Of a DNA stretch of 56,604 bases, positions 1-8,005 are shown piece by piece (position 1 is the stretch's first letter; every line of letters starts with the position of its first letter). The notes beneath the pieces were generated by a model that did not search any database, was not told the DNA's origin, and saw nothing but the letters and a program-made list of their open reading frames with translations. Where the stretch lies: contig DATFXM010000150.1 of NCBI GenBank assembly GCA_035315885.1, positions 1 to 56,604 of the forward strand, written 5' to 3'. Position numbers and translations under genes: made by a program. This stretch comes from DATFXM01 sp035315885 (GTDB lineage Bacteria; Acidobacteriota; Blastocatellia; UBA7656).

Positions 1-116
1 TCGTTCGTATCGGCGACGCAACCCCTTCAGGGTTGCGATCAATTGGCGTGATCGTACCCAGGGTAGCCGCAGACGGCAACCCTGGGCTGGACGACGCAAC
101 CCCTTCGGGGTTGTCA
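1..116. repeat. Palindromic intergenic repeat unit, cut by the window start
   Basis: The stretch holds three hairpin modules in a row: a CAACCCCTTCAGGGTTG-type stem, a CCCAGGGT-(A)GCCG/CGGC-ACCCTGGG stem, and a CAACCCCTTCGGGGTTG stem. Nearly the same 116 bases, in the same orientation, recur at about 56230-56345. Nothing here codes; the short open frame across it is low-complexity. Confidence 0.85.
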
Positions 117-206
117 GTCCAGACTCAGCACTCAGCAGTCAGCACTCAGCACTCAGCACTCAGCAGTCAGCACTCAGCACTCAGCACTCAGCACTCAGCA
201 CTTCCT
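117..206. repeat. Heptanucleotide tandem repeat (CTCAGCA type)
   Basis: About eleven tandem copies of the heptamer CTCAGCA, with occasional CAGCAGT variants, end just before the argR promoter. It follows directly after a CAACCCC..GGGGTTG hairpin, a pairing seen again at other gaps in the window. In all three frames it translates to a repeated QHSALST-like string, so any open frame here is spurious. Confidence 0.9.
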
Positions 207-226
207 GTCGAGGCGCACATTTCTTA

Positions 227-255
227 TTGACGAGCATCTAATACTTCTGCATAAT
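227..255 (+). promoter_or_regulatory. Predicted sigma-70 promoter of argR
   Basis: TTGACG at 227-232 and CATAAT at 250-255 are separated by 17 bases. The -10 element lies inside the first ARG box, so bound ArgR would cover the polymerase site. This is a prediction from consensus only. Confidence 0.6.
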
Positions 256-285
256 TATGCAGTCGTAATTGGATAATTATGCAAT
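247..285. promoter_or_regulatory. Tandem ARG boxes (ArgR operator)
   Basis: The first box is a perfect 16-base palindrome, CTGCATAATTATGCAG, at 247-262. The second, GGATAATTATGCAAT at 271-285, keeps the same core. Their centres are 22 bp apart, close to the two-turn spacing of paired ARG boxes in Escherichia coli, and the motif resembles the TGAATAATTATTCA consensus. The site overlaps the predicted argR promoter, so autoregulation of the arginine operon by arginine-bound ArgR hexamers is likely. Confidence 0.75.
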
Positions 286-319
286 GCGGATTTAACAAGG
301 AATTCGGGCACAGGTAAGG

Positions 320-811
320 ATGAAGAAACAGAGGCAAGATCAAATCGCTCGGATAATCGCGAGTGCTAATATCTCGACTCAGCAGGAGCTCGCGCGCGAG
401 CTCGCACGTCACGGCGTCGGAGCAACACAGTCGAGCGTCTCGCGAGACATCGAGGAAATGGGTCTCGTGAAACTGAACGGGTTCTACACGCTTCCGAGCG
501 CGGCCATGCGCCCCGAGATACCCAGGATCAGCCTCGATATAGCCGGCGATAACCTCATCGTCGCAAAAACCGAAGTGGGACAGGCGCAACCGGTAGCGGT
601 GATGATCGACCGCGCCGAGATTGCCGAGATCGTAGGCACGCTCGCCGGAGACGACACCATTCTCATCGCGGTCAAAGCGGCCTCGCACCAACGAACAGCC
701 ATCGGAAAGCTCAAGAAGCTCTTCCCTACCCTCGCACAACAAAGCAATGGCGCAGGACGGTCTGAAGCCTCGCGCAAATCGCGGTCAATCGCGCGCGCTC
801 TTTCGCGCTGA
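320..811 (+). CDS. argR: Arginine repressor ArgR
   Basis: A 163-residue ArgR/AhrC family regulator, slightly longer than the usual ~150. Residues 1-60 form the winged helix DNA-binding domain, with the characteristic SSVSRDI recognition helix at 38-44. Residues 75-140 form the hexamerisation and arginine-binding domain, with the conserved GTLAGDDT turn at 106-113, whose acidic pair contacts arginine in the family. The last ~25 residues are a basic, Ser/Arg-rich tail absent from the standard family. The ATG follows a weak GGTAAGG ribosome site. The gene heads the arg operon, 26 bases before argG, and carries a double ARG box on its own promoter, so it should act as arginine-dependent repressor of the operon and of argH. 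Confidence 0.95.
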   Translation: MKKQRQDQIARIIASANISTQQELARELARHGVGATQSSVSRDIEEMGLVKLNGFYTLPSAAMRPEIPRISLDIAGDNLIVAKTEVGQAQPVAVMIDRAEIAEIVGTLAGDDTILIAVKAASHQRTAIGKLKKLFPTLAQQSNGAGRSEASRKSRSIARALSR

Positions 812-837
812 ATCAATCGGTACTCGAAAGGAATTCG

Positions 838-2058
838 GTGAGCTCAGTAATAAACAAAGTCATTCTCGCTTATTCGGGCGGCCTTGATACGTCGGTCATC
901 CTTCGCTGGTTGAAAGAACAGTACAACTGCGAGGTCGTGTGCTTTGCAGCCGATGTTGGTCAGGCCGAGGAACTTTCGGGCCTCGAAGAGAAAGCCCTAG
1001 CAACCGGTGCATCGAAGCTCTATGTCGAAGACCTCCGCGAAGAGTTCGCCAGAGATTTCGTGTTCACCGCGCTCAAGGCGAACGCCGTCTATGAAGGTGT
1101 CTACCTCATGGGCACCTCTCTGGCGAGGCCGCTGATCGCGAAGACGCAGATCGAGATCGCTCGAAAGGAAGGAGCTCAAGCCGTAGCTCACGGAGCCACC
1201 GGCAAGGGAAATGATCAGGTCAGATTCGAGCTTTCGTATTATGCGCTGGAGCCAAATATCCGAGTTATAGCCCCGTGGCGCGAGTGGGAGTTCAAGTCGC
1301 GCTCGGACCTTATCGCTTACGCCAAGCGGCACGAGATACCGATCATCGCAACCGCCGAGAAGCCGTATTCGATCGACCGCAACCTGATGCACATAAGCTA
1401 CGAAGGCGGCATCCTGGAAGATCCTTGGGCAGAGCCTCCGTCGAACATCTTCCTCCTGACTCACTCCCCCGAAGATGCTCCGGACAAGCCGGTCTACGTC
1501 AACATTGATTTCGAATCCGGCTCGCCGGTAGCCGTCGACTCGGAACCGCTTTCTCCGGCCGCGTTGCTCGACAGGCTCAACCGGCTTGGCGGCGAACACG
1601 GGGTAGGTCGCGTCGATCTGGTCGAGAACCGCTTTGTCGGAATGAAATCGCGAGGGGTTTATGAGACGCCGGGCGTCACGATCCTGCAGGCCGCGCATCG
1701 TGCGGTGGAGTCGCTTTCACTTGACCGCGAGGTGATGCACCTGAGGGATTCGCTCGTGCCTCGCATCTCGGAGATGATCTACTACGGCTTCTGGTACGCG
1801 CCCGAGTTCGAGGCCATTCGCGCGTTGCTCGACGAGACGCAAAAGAACGTCACCGGAACCGCGCGACTGAAGCTCTACAAGGGCAACTGCACGGTGGTGG
1901 GAAGACGCTCGCCGCACTCTCTCTACTCGGAGGCGTTTGCGACTTTCGAGAGAGATACCGTTTACAACCAGCGGGATGCCGAGGGCTTCATCAAGTTAAA
2001 CGCTTTGAGGCTGCGCATGCGCAAACTGGCCCAGGCTTCTGATAGCCCCAGAGATTGA
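838..2058 (+). CDS. argG: Argininosuccinate synthase ArgG
   Basis: A 406-residue protein, full length for the family. It joins citrulline and aspartate with ATP to give argininosuccinate in the cytoplasm. The N-terminal PP-loop AYSGGLDTS lies at residues 11-19 and the synthase-typical C-terminal part (around FVGMKSRGVYETPG) is intact. The start is GTG, preceded by AAAGGA. It is the second gene of the operon, 12 bases before the P-loop gene. Free citrulline must reach it after removal of the acyl group from the product of argF'; no deacylase gene lies in this window. Confidence 0.96.
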   Translation: MSSVINKVILAYSGGLDTSVILRWLKEQYNCEVVCFAADVGQAEELSGLEEKALATGASKLYVEDLREEFARDFVFTALKANAVYEGVYLMGTSLARPLIAKTQIEIARKEGAQAVAHGATGKGNDQVRFELSYYALEPNIRVIAPWREWEFKSRSDLIAYAKRHEIPIIATAEKPYSIDRNLMHISYEGGILEDPWAEPPSNIFLLTHSPEDAPDKPVYVNIDFESGSPVAVDSEPLSPAALLDRLNRLGGEHGVGRVDLVENRFVGMKSRGVYETPGVTILQAAHRAVESLSLDREVMHLRDSLVPRISEMIYYGFWYAPEFEAIRALLDETQKNVTGTARLKLYKGNCTVVGRRSPHSLYSEAFATFERDTVYNQRDAEGFIKLNALRLRMRKLAQASDSPRD

Positions 2059-2070
2059 GCGAGAGGAGAA

Positions 2071-3168
2071 ATGACTATGACTCAAACAATCACGAAACTT
2101 CACGATCAGCAGGAGCAGAGCAGCCCGACCGACGTGCGGCTCGTTCGTGCTGACAAGATCGCCTCGTCGACTCTGAATCTATCATTGAGCCATGATCTGG
2201 AGATCACGGATCGCTGCGAAGCGCGTGCAGGAAACGCAGTAGTCGTCCGTACGCTGACCGACAACGCCACTTATAACACGCTCGAACTGGTCACCGGCCG
2301 CATGGCTAAGATCAACCCTGGGGATGTGATCGTAGGCGTTCTCGGATACCGGCGGGCGCTGAAAGGGTTTGTCGGAGACGTGCCGGAATCAATAAAACCC
2401 GGAGACAGACTTCACGTGTTGAATCTCGGAGGTCTGATCGGCCGCTGTGTCGGTCATCATCACAGTCTCAACAATGCAATTGAGGTCGAGGTAATCGGAA
2501 TGCCCGTGCGCGATGGTCAGATCCTCAACATCGCTGCGACCGCGATCGAGCCTCGAAAAGAGATGGACATCAAGACTCCGCTCGTGCTGGTAGCCGGCAC
2601 CTGCATGAACTCGGGGAAGACGTACGCCGCTACTGAAACGATCAAGCATCTTGCGAGGGCCGGCCTGAAAGTGGCCGGAGCAAAGCTTGCTGGTGTCGCG
2701 TGCCTTCGAGACACGTTGAATATGCAGGATCACGGTGCGGTCAAGACGATGAGTTTCCTGGATTGCGGTTTGCCCTCCACGGTTGGCGTAGAGGACCTCG
2801 CGCCGGTCGCAAAAGGGGTGATCAGCGGCCTTCAGGAGATCGAGCCCGATTGCATCGTCATCGAGCTTGGAGACGGCATTCTCGGTGGCTACGCGGTGGA
2901 CACAGTATTCGATGACCAGCAAATCATGGACGCAACGGCGGCGCTCGTTTTTTGCGCGAGCGATTTTGTCGGAGTCTGGGGCGGGCGTCAGTTGCTGGCC
3001 GAGAGAGGTGTCAAGATCGATGTAGTCTCGGGTCCGGTGACCGATTCGAAGATGGGCGCGGAGTACGTTCGGCGAGAGCTGGGCCTTGAAGCGGCCAACG
3101 CAGTGAACGAGGGTGAGCAGTTGGCGTCTTTAGTCAAAGAGCGGATCGAGCAATGGAGCAGGCAATGA
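2071..3168 (+). CDS. BioD-like P-loop protein of unknown function in the arginine operon
   Basis: I do not recognise a named function. The 365-residue protein has two parts. Residues ~20-165 look like a beta-rich domain with GDVIVGVLGYRRA, a second GD turn and a GHHH cluster at 128-131. Residues ~168-365 form a P-loop domain with GTCMNSGKT at 176-184, spaced as in dethiobiotin synthetase (GTDTxVGKT), and a Walker B-like CIVIELGDG at 261-269. Its start follows a GAGAGGAG ribosome site and its stop overlaps the argC ATG by four bases (ATGA), so translation is coupled. The place in the operon argues for a role in arginine synthesis. DUF1611/DgcN proteins, described as D-glutamate N-acetyltransferases, have a similar P-loop domain, but the N-terminal domain here does not look like theirs. 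Confidence 0.7.
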   Translation: MTMTQTITKLHDQQEQSSPTDVRLVRADKIASSTLNLSLSHDLEITDRCEARAGNAVVVRTLTDNATYNTLELVTGRMAKINPGDVIVGVLGYRRALKGFVGDVPESIKPGDRLHVLNLGGLIGRCVGHHHSLNNAIEVEVIGMPVRDGQILNIAATAIEPRKEMDIKTPLVLVAGTCMNSGKTYAATETIKHLARAGLKVAGAKLAGVACLRDTLNMQDHGAVKTMSFLDCGLPSTVGVEDLAPVAKGVISGLQEIEPDCIVIELGDGILGGYAVDTVFDDQQIMDATAALVFCASDFVGVWGGRQLLAERGVKIDVVSGPVTDSKMGAEYVRRELGLEAANAVNEGEQLASLVKERIEQWSRQ

Positions 3169-4196
3169 TCAAGACCGGCATACTGGGCGGGTCAGGTTAC
3201 GGGGGAAGTGAGTTGCTTCGCATCTTGCTCTTTCACCCCGAGGTCGAAGTGCGATTTGTTTCGGCCGGCGAGCACGCGGGGAAGCGCGTCGATGCAGTGC
3301 ATCCGAACCTTGCCAGGCTCACAAATCTCGCGTTCGAACCCTTGCCCAGTCCCGATCAACTGGGTGATCTGGACTGCGTATTTCTCGCGTTGCCTCACGG
3401 ACAGGCGCTCGAGATCGCGCCTTCGATTCCTCGCAACGTGAGAATCATCGACCTCTCCGGCGACTTTCGTCTGGACGATGCCGAACAGTTCAAGCGCTAC
3501 TATGGCCGCGAGCACACCGCACCGGCGCTTCAGCGCGAGTTCGTTTATGGTCTGAGCGAAGTGAACCGGTCGCGTATCAAAGAGGCGCGCTGCATAGCAA
3601 ACCCGGGGTGCTTTGCGACAGCGCTCGAGCTGGGTGTTTATCCTTTCGTCGCGTCGGGACAGATTGAGGGGAAGATAGTTGCCGACCTGAAGACTGGATC
3701 TTCAGGTTCGGGAGCGAAGGCGGCGGCCAACACTCACCACCCGAAGCGAGCAAATAGTTTTTACGCCTACAAGACTTTCGCGCATCAGCACCAGCCGGAA
3801 GTGGAACAGCTCCTGGCGTCGGTCAATCCCGACTGGGCCTCGACCTCCAGTCTTATTTTTCAGGCGCATTCGATTCCGGTGGTTCGCGGGATTTTTGCAT
3901 CAATCTACATGACGTCGAACTCGGCGATGACTGCCGAAGACGCGGGCCGCTTGATACACGAGTTTTATGATCGAGAATTCTTTGTGCGCCTTACCGATGG
4001 TTCACCGGACATCAACTGGGTCAAGGGGACGAATTTTGTAGACATCGGGTGGGCCGCGAGTGGAGATACGGTGATCGTGTTTGTTGCGCTCGACAATCTG
4101 GTGAAGGGCGCGGCTGGTCAGGCAGTGCAGAACATGAATTTGATGTTTGGAGTTGAGGAACGAACAGGGCTGATGATTCCGGGGACAAATCCTTGA
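3165..4196 (+). CDS. argC: N-acetyl-gamma-glutamyl-phosphate reductase ArgC
   Basis: A 343-residue NADPH-dependent reductase that converts N-acyl-glutamyl phosphate to the semialdehyde. The dinucleotide loop GILGGSGYGG is at residues 5-14. The catalytic cysteine is C149 in IANPGCFATA, and the histidine-bearing FAHQHQPE segment is at about 205-212. I chose ATG 3165 because it overlaps the upstream stop as ATGA and starts directly with the family's usual N-terminus; the longer frame from 3153 only adds four residues. The substrate may be the acetyl or succinyl derivative, depending on what the operon's first acylation step makes. Confidence 0.95.
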   Translation: MIKTGILGGSGYGGSELLRILLFHPEVEVRFVSAGEHAGKRVDAVHPNLARLTNLAFEPLPSPDQLGDLDCVFLALPHGQALEIAPSIPRNVRIIDLSGDFRLDDAEQFKRYYGREHTAPALQREFVYGLSEVNRSRIKEARCIANPGCFATALELGVYPFVASGQIEGKIVADLKTGSSGSGAKAAANTHHPKRANSFYAYKTFAHQHQPEVEQLLASVNPDWASTSSLIFQAHSIPVVRGIFASIYMTSNSAMTAEDAGRLIHEFYDREFFVRLTDGSPDINWVKGTNFVDIGWAASGDTVIVFVALDNLVKGAAGQAVQNMNLMFGVEERTGLMIPGTNP

Positions 4197-4200
4197 CGTT

Positions 4201-4287
4201 CGCGTCTTGCCCGCAGAGTTCAGGCCCCGCAGCAACGAGTGCCCCGTTTATGCGCGAGCTCCTTTGAGAGCCTGCGGGCAAGAGGCG
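4201..4287. repeat. Inverted repeat between argC and argD
   Basis: CGCGTCTTGCCCGCAG at 4201-4216 pairs with CTGCGGGCAAGAGGCG at 4272-4287 with one mismatch, giving a 16-base stem and a 55-base loop. It starts four bases after the argC stop and ends just before the argD ribosome site. It could protect or attenuate the operon transcript; there is no U-tract. Confidence 0.6.
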
Positions 4288-4321
4288 GACGTAGATACAA
4301 TCAATTCAGGAGGGAGACAGC

Positions 4322-5491
4322 GTGAGCAGCCAGGCAAAACCAGAGTCAGTGATCGATATAGAGGAGCAGTATCAGGTTGCCACCTACAAGAAGTTCCCGT
4401 TCGCCGTGGAGCGAGGCGAGGATGTATGGGTCTACACCACGAACGGTGACAGGTATCTGGACTTGTATGGAGGTCACGCGGTTGTTTCCACGGGTCACTC
4501 GCATCCTCGAATTGTGAAGGCAATCGCGGATCAGTCGTCGAGAATAATCTTCTATTCGAATCTGGTGTACAACGACGCTCGCGCGCGAGCGGCACGTGCG
4601 CTGGTTGAATGCTCGCCAAAACTCCTGACCAAGGTGTTCTTTGTGAATTCGGGCACCGAGGCAAACGAAAGCGCGATGAAAATCGCTCGAATGCTTACGG
4701 TGCGGGAGAAAGTGATTTCGTTCGAAGGAGGCTTTCACGGCCGCACGCCTGGATCTGTCGCTGCCACTGGTCTGCCGAAATACCGCGAGGGGATCTTGCC
4801 GATGTTACCGGGCCACGTGCACGCGCGTTTTGGAGATCTCGAGTCGGTCGGTCAGATGATTGGCGAGGACACGGCGGCGGTCATACTCGAGCCCATTCAA
4901 TCAATGGGTGGCGTTCGAATGGCGGAGCCGGGATTTTACGAAGGTCTCAGAAGCCTTTGTGACGACGCCGGAGCGATGTTGATCTACGATGAAGTGCAGA
5001 CGGGGATGGGCCGCACCGGCGAGTTCTTCTTTGCGGGGCGATACGGGGTTGTACCGGACATCGTTTCGTTGGCAAAGGCCATTGCGAGCGGAGTGCCGAT
5101 GGGCGCGGTGCTAATGACCGAAGCGGTAGCCGGGGAGATAAAGGCCGGCGAGCTGGGAACTACTTTTGGAGGTGGGCCGCTTGCGTGTGCTGCGCTCGAG
5201 GCGACGGTTGAGGTGATTCGGGACGAGAGGTTGCTGGAGAACGTTCGAGAGAACTGGGATTATTTGCAGGCGGAGCTGAGCAAGTTTGATTTCGTGGAAG
5301 AGACGAGCGGGATGGGGTATTTGATCGGGATACGGTTCAGAAGCGGAGCGGCGAAGCCGTACCAACAGGCGCTGCTTGAGCGAAAGATCATCACCGGTCT
5401 TTCGGAGGACCCTGCGGTGTTGCGGTTGCTTCCTCCGCTCACGTTGCGCCGCCCGGAGATAGATTTGTTCTTGAGTGCACTCTCATCGTAA
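4322..5491 (+). CDS. argD: Acetylornithine/succinylornithine aminotransferase ArgD
   Basis: A 389-residue class III PLP aminotransferase that converts N-acyl-glutamate semialdehyde and glutamate to N-acyl-ornithine. Seen in the sequence are NSGTEANE (109-116), the GGFHGRT phosphate region (136-142), the PLP-ring aspartate D223 in IYDEVQTG, and the Schiff-base lysine K252 in SLAKAI. Length matches the family. The start is GTG with a strong AGGAGGGA ribosome site. Family members use either acetyl or succinyl substrates, so the name does not settle which acyl group the pathway carries. A heptamer inverted repeat separates it from argF'. Confidence 0.94.
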   Translation: MSSQAKPESVIDIEEQYQVATYKKFPFAVERGEDVWVYTTNGDRYLDLYGGHAVVSTGHSHPRIVKAIADQSSRIIFYSNLVYNDARARAARALVECSPKLLTKVFFVNSGTEANESAMKIARMLTVREKVISFEGGFHGRTPGSVAATGLPKYREGILPMLPGHVHARFGDLESVGQMIGEDTAAVILEPIQSMGGVRMAEPGFYEGLRSLCDDAGAMLIYDEVQTGMGRTGEFFFAGRYGVVPDIVSLAKAIASGVPMGAVLMTEAVAGEIKAGELGTTFGGGPLACAALEATVEVIRDERLLENVRENWDYLQAELSKFDFVEETSGMGYLIGIRFRSGAAKPYQQALLERKIITGLSEDPAVLRLLPPLTLRRPEIDLFLSALSS

Positions 5492-5590
5492 GTGCTGAGT
5501 GCTGAGTGCTGAGTTGGGGATGGAGATTATGACGTGCTAAGGAGCCGTTGAGACAAACCGGGAAGGGTTGGTACTCAGCACTCAGCACTT
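5490..5590. repeat. Heptamer inverted repeat inside the arg operon
   Basis: Three AGTGCTG heptamers overlap the argD stop (about 5490-5514). Their complement, two CTCAGCA heptamers, lies at about 5573-5590 after a degenerate CAAACCGGGAAGGGTTGG hairpin. The arms could pair across ~60 bases in the argD-argF' message. The same composite (CAACCGG..GGGTTG then ACTCAGCACTCAGCACTT) recurs near 17605-17638. Confidence 0.8.
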
Positions 5591-5604
5591 CATCAGAGGC
5601 AAGC

Positions 5605-6624
5605 ATGACCCTTTCTGGCAGGAATTTCTTGAGTACCGCCGATTTTACGCGGCAGGAGCTTGCCACACTTCTGGAGCTGGCGGCGCTAATGAAAAGCGGT
5701 GAGTACCACAAAGCGCCACTCGCAGGAAAAAGTGTCGCGCTGGTGTTCCTCAACCCTTCTCTTAGAACGCGCACATCCCTCGAAGTGGGCATCTATCAAT
5801 TGGGTGGCCACCCGGTATCGCTCGACGTGGGCAAGGGCACCTGGACCCTCGAGCATCGCGATAACGTGGTGATGGATGGAGACAAGACCGAGCACATCAA
5901 GGAGGCAGCGCGCGTGCTTTCGCGCTATGTGTCCGCAATCGGTGTTCGAGCGTTCCCCGAGATGAAGAACTACGTTGAAGAGATCAGCGACCCGGTGATT
6001 CGCTCGTTCGCCCGTTACAGCTCGGTTCCGGTTTTCAATCTCGAATCGTCAAGGCATCATCCGTTTCAGTCGATGGCCGACATAATGACCATCAAGGAAA
6101 AACTTGGCAAGACAGAGGGCCAGCGCGTAGTGCTATCGTGGGCGTTTCACCCGAAACCGCTTCCGATGGCCGTCCCTAACTCTTTTGCGTTGATCGCGGC
6201 CCAGTTCGGCACCAACCTTACGATTGCCTGTCCACCAGAATACGAATTCGGCGAACAGATCATGAGCGAGATACGAACCGGGGCCACTGCCTCGGGCGCG
6301 AGCGTTCAGATCTCGCACGACTTCCGAGAAGCATGCGACGGCGCGCAAATTGTCTACGCCAAAAGCTGGGGCAGCAAAGATTTCTACGGCCACCCAGAGC
6401 AGGATATCGCGTTGAGGCAGAGCTACAGGCACTGGACCATCGATAAACAGGTGATGGACTCGACGGACAAGGGATGGTTCATGCACTGTCTGCCTGTTCG
6501 ACGGAATGTGGTTGTGACAGATGAAGTGCTGGATGGCCCGCAATGCGCGGCGATCGATGAAGCGGAGAATCGCTTGCACGTGCAAAAGGCGATTCTCTCG
6601 TCTTTGATTTCTGCCGAGGGCTGA
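5605..6624 (+). CDS. argF': N-acylornithine carbamoyltransferase, succinylornithine-type residues
   Basis: A 339-residue member of the AOTCase/SOTCase branch of transcarbamylases, which carbamoylate N-acyl-ornithine. Carbamoyl-phosphate motif SLRTRTS is at 52-58, HPFQ at 152-155, and HCLPVRRN at 294-301; the ENRLHVQKAI tail is typical. Two residues decide substrate in the family. At the position of Xanthomonas AOTCase Glu92 (Bacteroides SOTCase Pro90) there is T95 in MDGDKTEH. At the position of the carboxylated Lys302 of AOTCase there is V303. Both point to the succinyl branch, as does overall wording such as HPKPLPMAVPNSF. I chose ATG 5605 after GAGGC; the longer frame reads through repeats. 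The comparison sequences are recalled, not aligned by program. Confidence 0.88.
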   Translation: MTLSGRNFLSTADFTRQELATLLELAALMKSGEYHKAPLAGKSVALVFLNPSLRTRTSLEVGIYQLGGHPVSLDVGKGTWTLEHRDNVVMDGDKTEHIKEAARVLSRYVSAIGVRAFPEMKNYVEEISDPVIRSFARYSSVPVFNLESSRHHPFQSMADIMTIKEKLGKTEGQRVVLSWAFHPKPLPMAVPNSFALIAAQFGTNLTIACPPEYEFGEQIMSEIRTGATASGASVQISHDFREACDGAQIVYAKSWGSKDFYGHPEQDIALRQSYRHWTIDKQVMDSTDKGWFMHCLPVRRNVVVTDEVLDGPQCAAIDEAENRLHVQKAILSSLISAEG

Positions 6625-6664
6625 TTCTCATACGCGGTCTATCATTTTATTGAGAGCAATTGCT

Positions 6665-7558
6665 ATGAGCCAGGAACGTCTTGATCTTCTGCGTGAAGCG
6701 CTGCCGTATATTCAACGGTTCAAAAACAAGATCTTTGTGGTGAAGCTCTCGGGAAAAGTCACCGAAGATCTTGTACAACTCGCCTCACTTGCGGAGGAGA
6801 TCACTCTTTGCCAGCAGGTCGGCATCCACATCGCGGTGGTGCACGGCGGGGGCAAGCAACTCACTTCTATCGCCGAACGCCTCGGGATTACTCAAAAGAT
6901 CGTTAACGGGCGGCGAGTCACCGACGCAGAAACGCTTGAAATTGCAAAGATGGTGTTTGCGGGACAGATCAATATCGACATACTCTCGGCCTTGCGTCGC
7001 TCGGGCGCTGAGACGGTCGGCCTCTCGGGGATCGACGGCAATATCATTCAAGCGAAACGCCGTGAGATTCAACGCGTGCTTAACCAGGAAACGGGCGAGG
7101 TCGAGACGATAGACTACGGCCACGTGGGCGACGTGGTAAACCTGGACGTCCGGCTCCTGAGGCTCCTGCTCGGTAACGGTTATATACCGGTAATCTCGTC
7201 GCTAGGCGCCGACGAGCACGGTAATGTGTACAACATCAATGCCGACACCATAGCGGCGGAGATTGCGGTGCATCTCGAAGCGGAAAAACTGATCCTGCTC
7301 ACCGATGTTGACGGAGTTTTGAGAGACCGGGTTGATCCTTCTTCGCGTATATCGCGGCTCAGCGTCGACGATGCAGAGCAACTGGTGCGCGAACGAGTAG
7401 TCGCTACTGGGATGCTGCCTAAGATCAGTGCAATTACTCGTCTAATACGACGCGGTGTGCGAAGTGCTCACATCATCAACGGCTCGAAACGGAACGCGCT
7501 TCTTTATGAGGTCTTCACCGACTCAGGCGCCGGGACTATGATAAGTTCTGAGTTCTGA
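6665..7558 (+). CDS. argB: Acetylglutamate kinase ArgB
   Basis: A 297-residue amino-acid kinase that phosphorylates N-acyl-glutamate with ATP, the second step of the pathway. Visible motifs are KLSGK (27-31) in place of the commoner KxGGxA, the glycine loop VHGGGKQ (59-65), the substrate segment NINADT (190-195), and the nucleotide-site GMLPKI (249-254). The ATG at 6665 follows GAGAG; a longer frame from 6650 starts upstream without a good site. It is last in the operon, 40 bases after argF'. The altered first motif and neighbouring argF' leave the acyl group (acetyl or succinyl) open. Confidence 0.92.
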   Translation: MSQERLDLLREALPYIQRFKNKIFVVKLSGKVTEDLVQLASLAEEITLCQQVGIHIAVVHGGGKQLTSIAERLGITQKIVNGRRVTDAETLEIAKMVFAGQINIDILSALRRSGAETVGLSGIDGNIIQAKRREIQRVLNQETGEVETIDYGHVGDVVNLDVRLLRLLLGNGYIPVISSLGADEHGNVYNINADTIAAEIAVHLEAEKLILLTDVDGVLRDRVDPSSRISRLSVDDAEQLVRERVVATGMLPKISAITRLIRRGVRSAHIINGSKRNALLYEVFTDSGAGTMISSEF

Positions 7559-7596
7559 GTTCTGAAATCTCAAATCTGAGATCTGAAATCCCGACC
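7547..7596. repeat. Heptamer repeat after argB
   Basis: Tandem GTTCTGA heptamers run through the argB stop and decay into TCTGAAATCTCAAATCTGAGATC, which is itself partly self-complementary. The gene's last codons (SSEF-stop) lie within the repeat, so the repeat has grown up to or into the coding end. Confidence 0.7.
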
Positions 7597-7606
7597 TTAG
7601 CGCTTC

Positions 7607-7825
7607 TCAAAATCTGAACACCAAGCCAGTCGAGAGTCGGACATTGTTCTGATTTGAACGGGCAAAGTGAGTCAACAAGTATTCGGCCTGAATGAGTCTC
7701 CAGGCGATCAATTTCGTGAGCTTCAGGTCGACTCCGCCACCAAGATTCATTGCGAACGCATTGTCATGTCGGCTTACATTCCGTTGCTTATAAAATGGTA
7801 ACTGCGCAGCATCGGTGCTGCACAA
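7607..7825 (-). pseudogene. C-terminal remnant of an outer-membrane beta-barrel protein
   Basis: The minus-strand frame translates to about 70 residues with alternating barrel-strand pattern: NAFAMNLGGGVDLKL, then IQAEYLLTHF, then the C-terminal LSTGLVFRF with terminal phenylalanine before a TGA stop. This matches the closing strands of the OmpA-like barrel proteins common in Acidobacteriota, which are normally ~180-250 residues. No upstream barrel strands or signal peptide are seen in any frame between 7826 and 8005, so the gene appears truncated at its 5' end. The rest of the 447-base gap between argB and the next gene shows nothing else I can support. Confidence 0.6.
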
Positions 7826-8005
7826 ACCTGCTCAGGCGGCCGTTAGCCCCCGAACAAGAGAATCCCATTGAGCAAACGGTCAGTCATAACGCAAACACAC
7901 AACGATGCAGTCATACGAACGTTGTGATCTTGCGACTTTGCGTAAGGAAAAGGGGTTCCGCTATGCTTCGACCGCATCACCAATTCCAAAAGCCGGAGGT
8001 CCGCG

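Noticed and set aside
33..230. 65-codon frame at the left edge
   Set aside because: It is made of the palindromic repeat followed by QHSALST repeats from the CTCAGCA heptamer.
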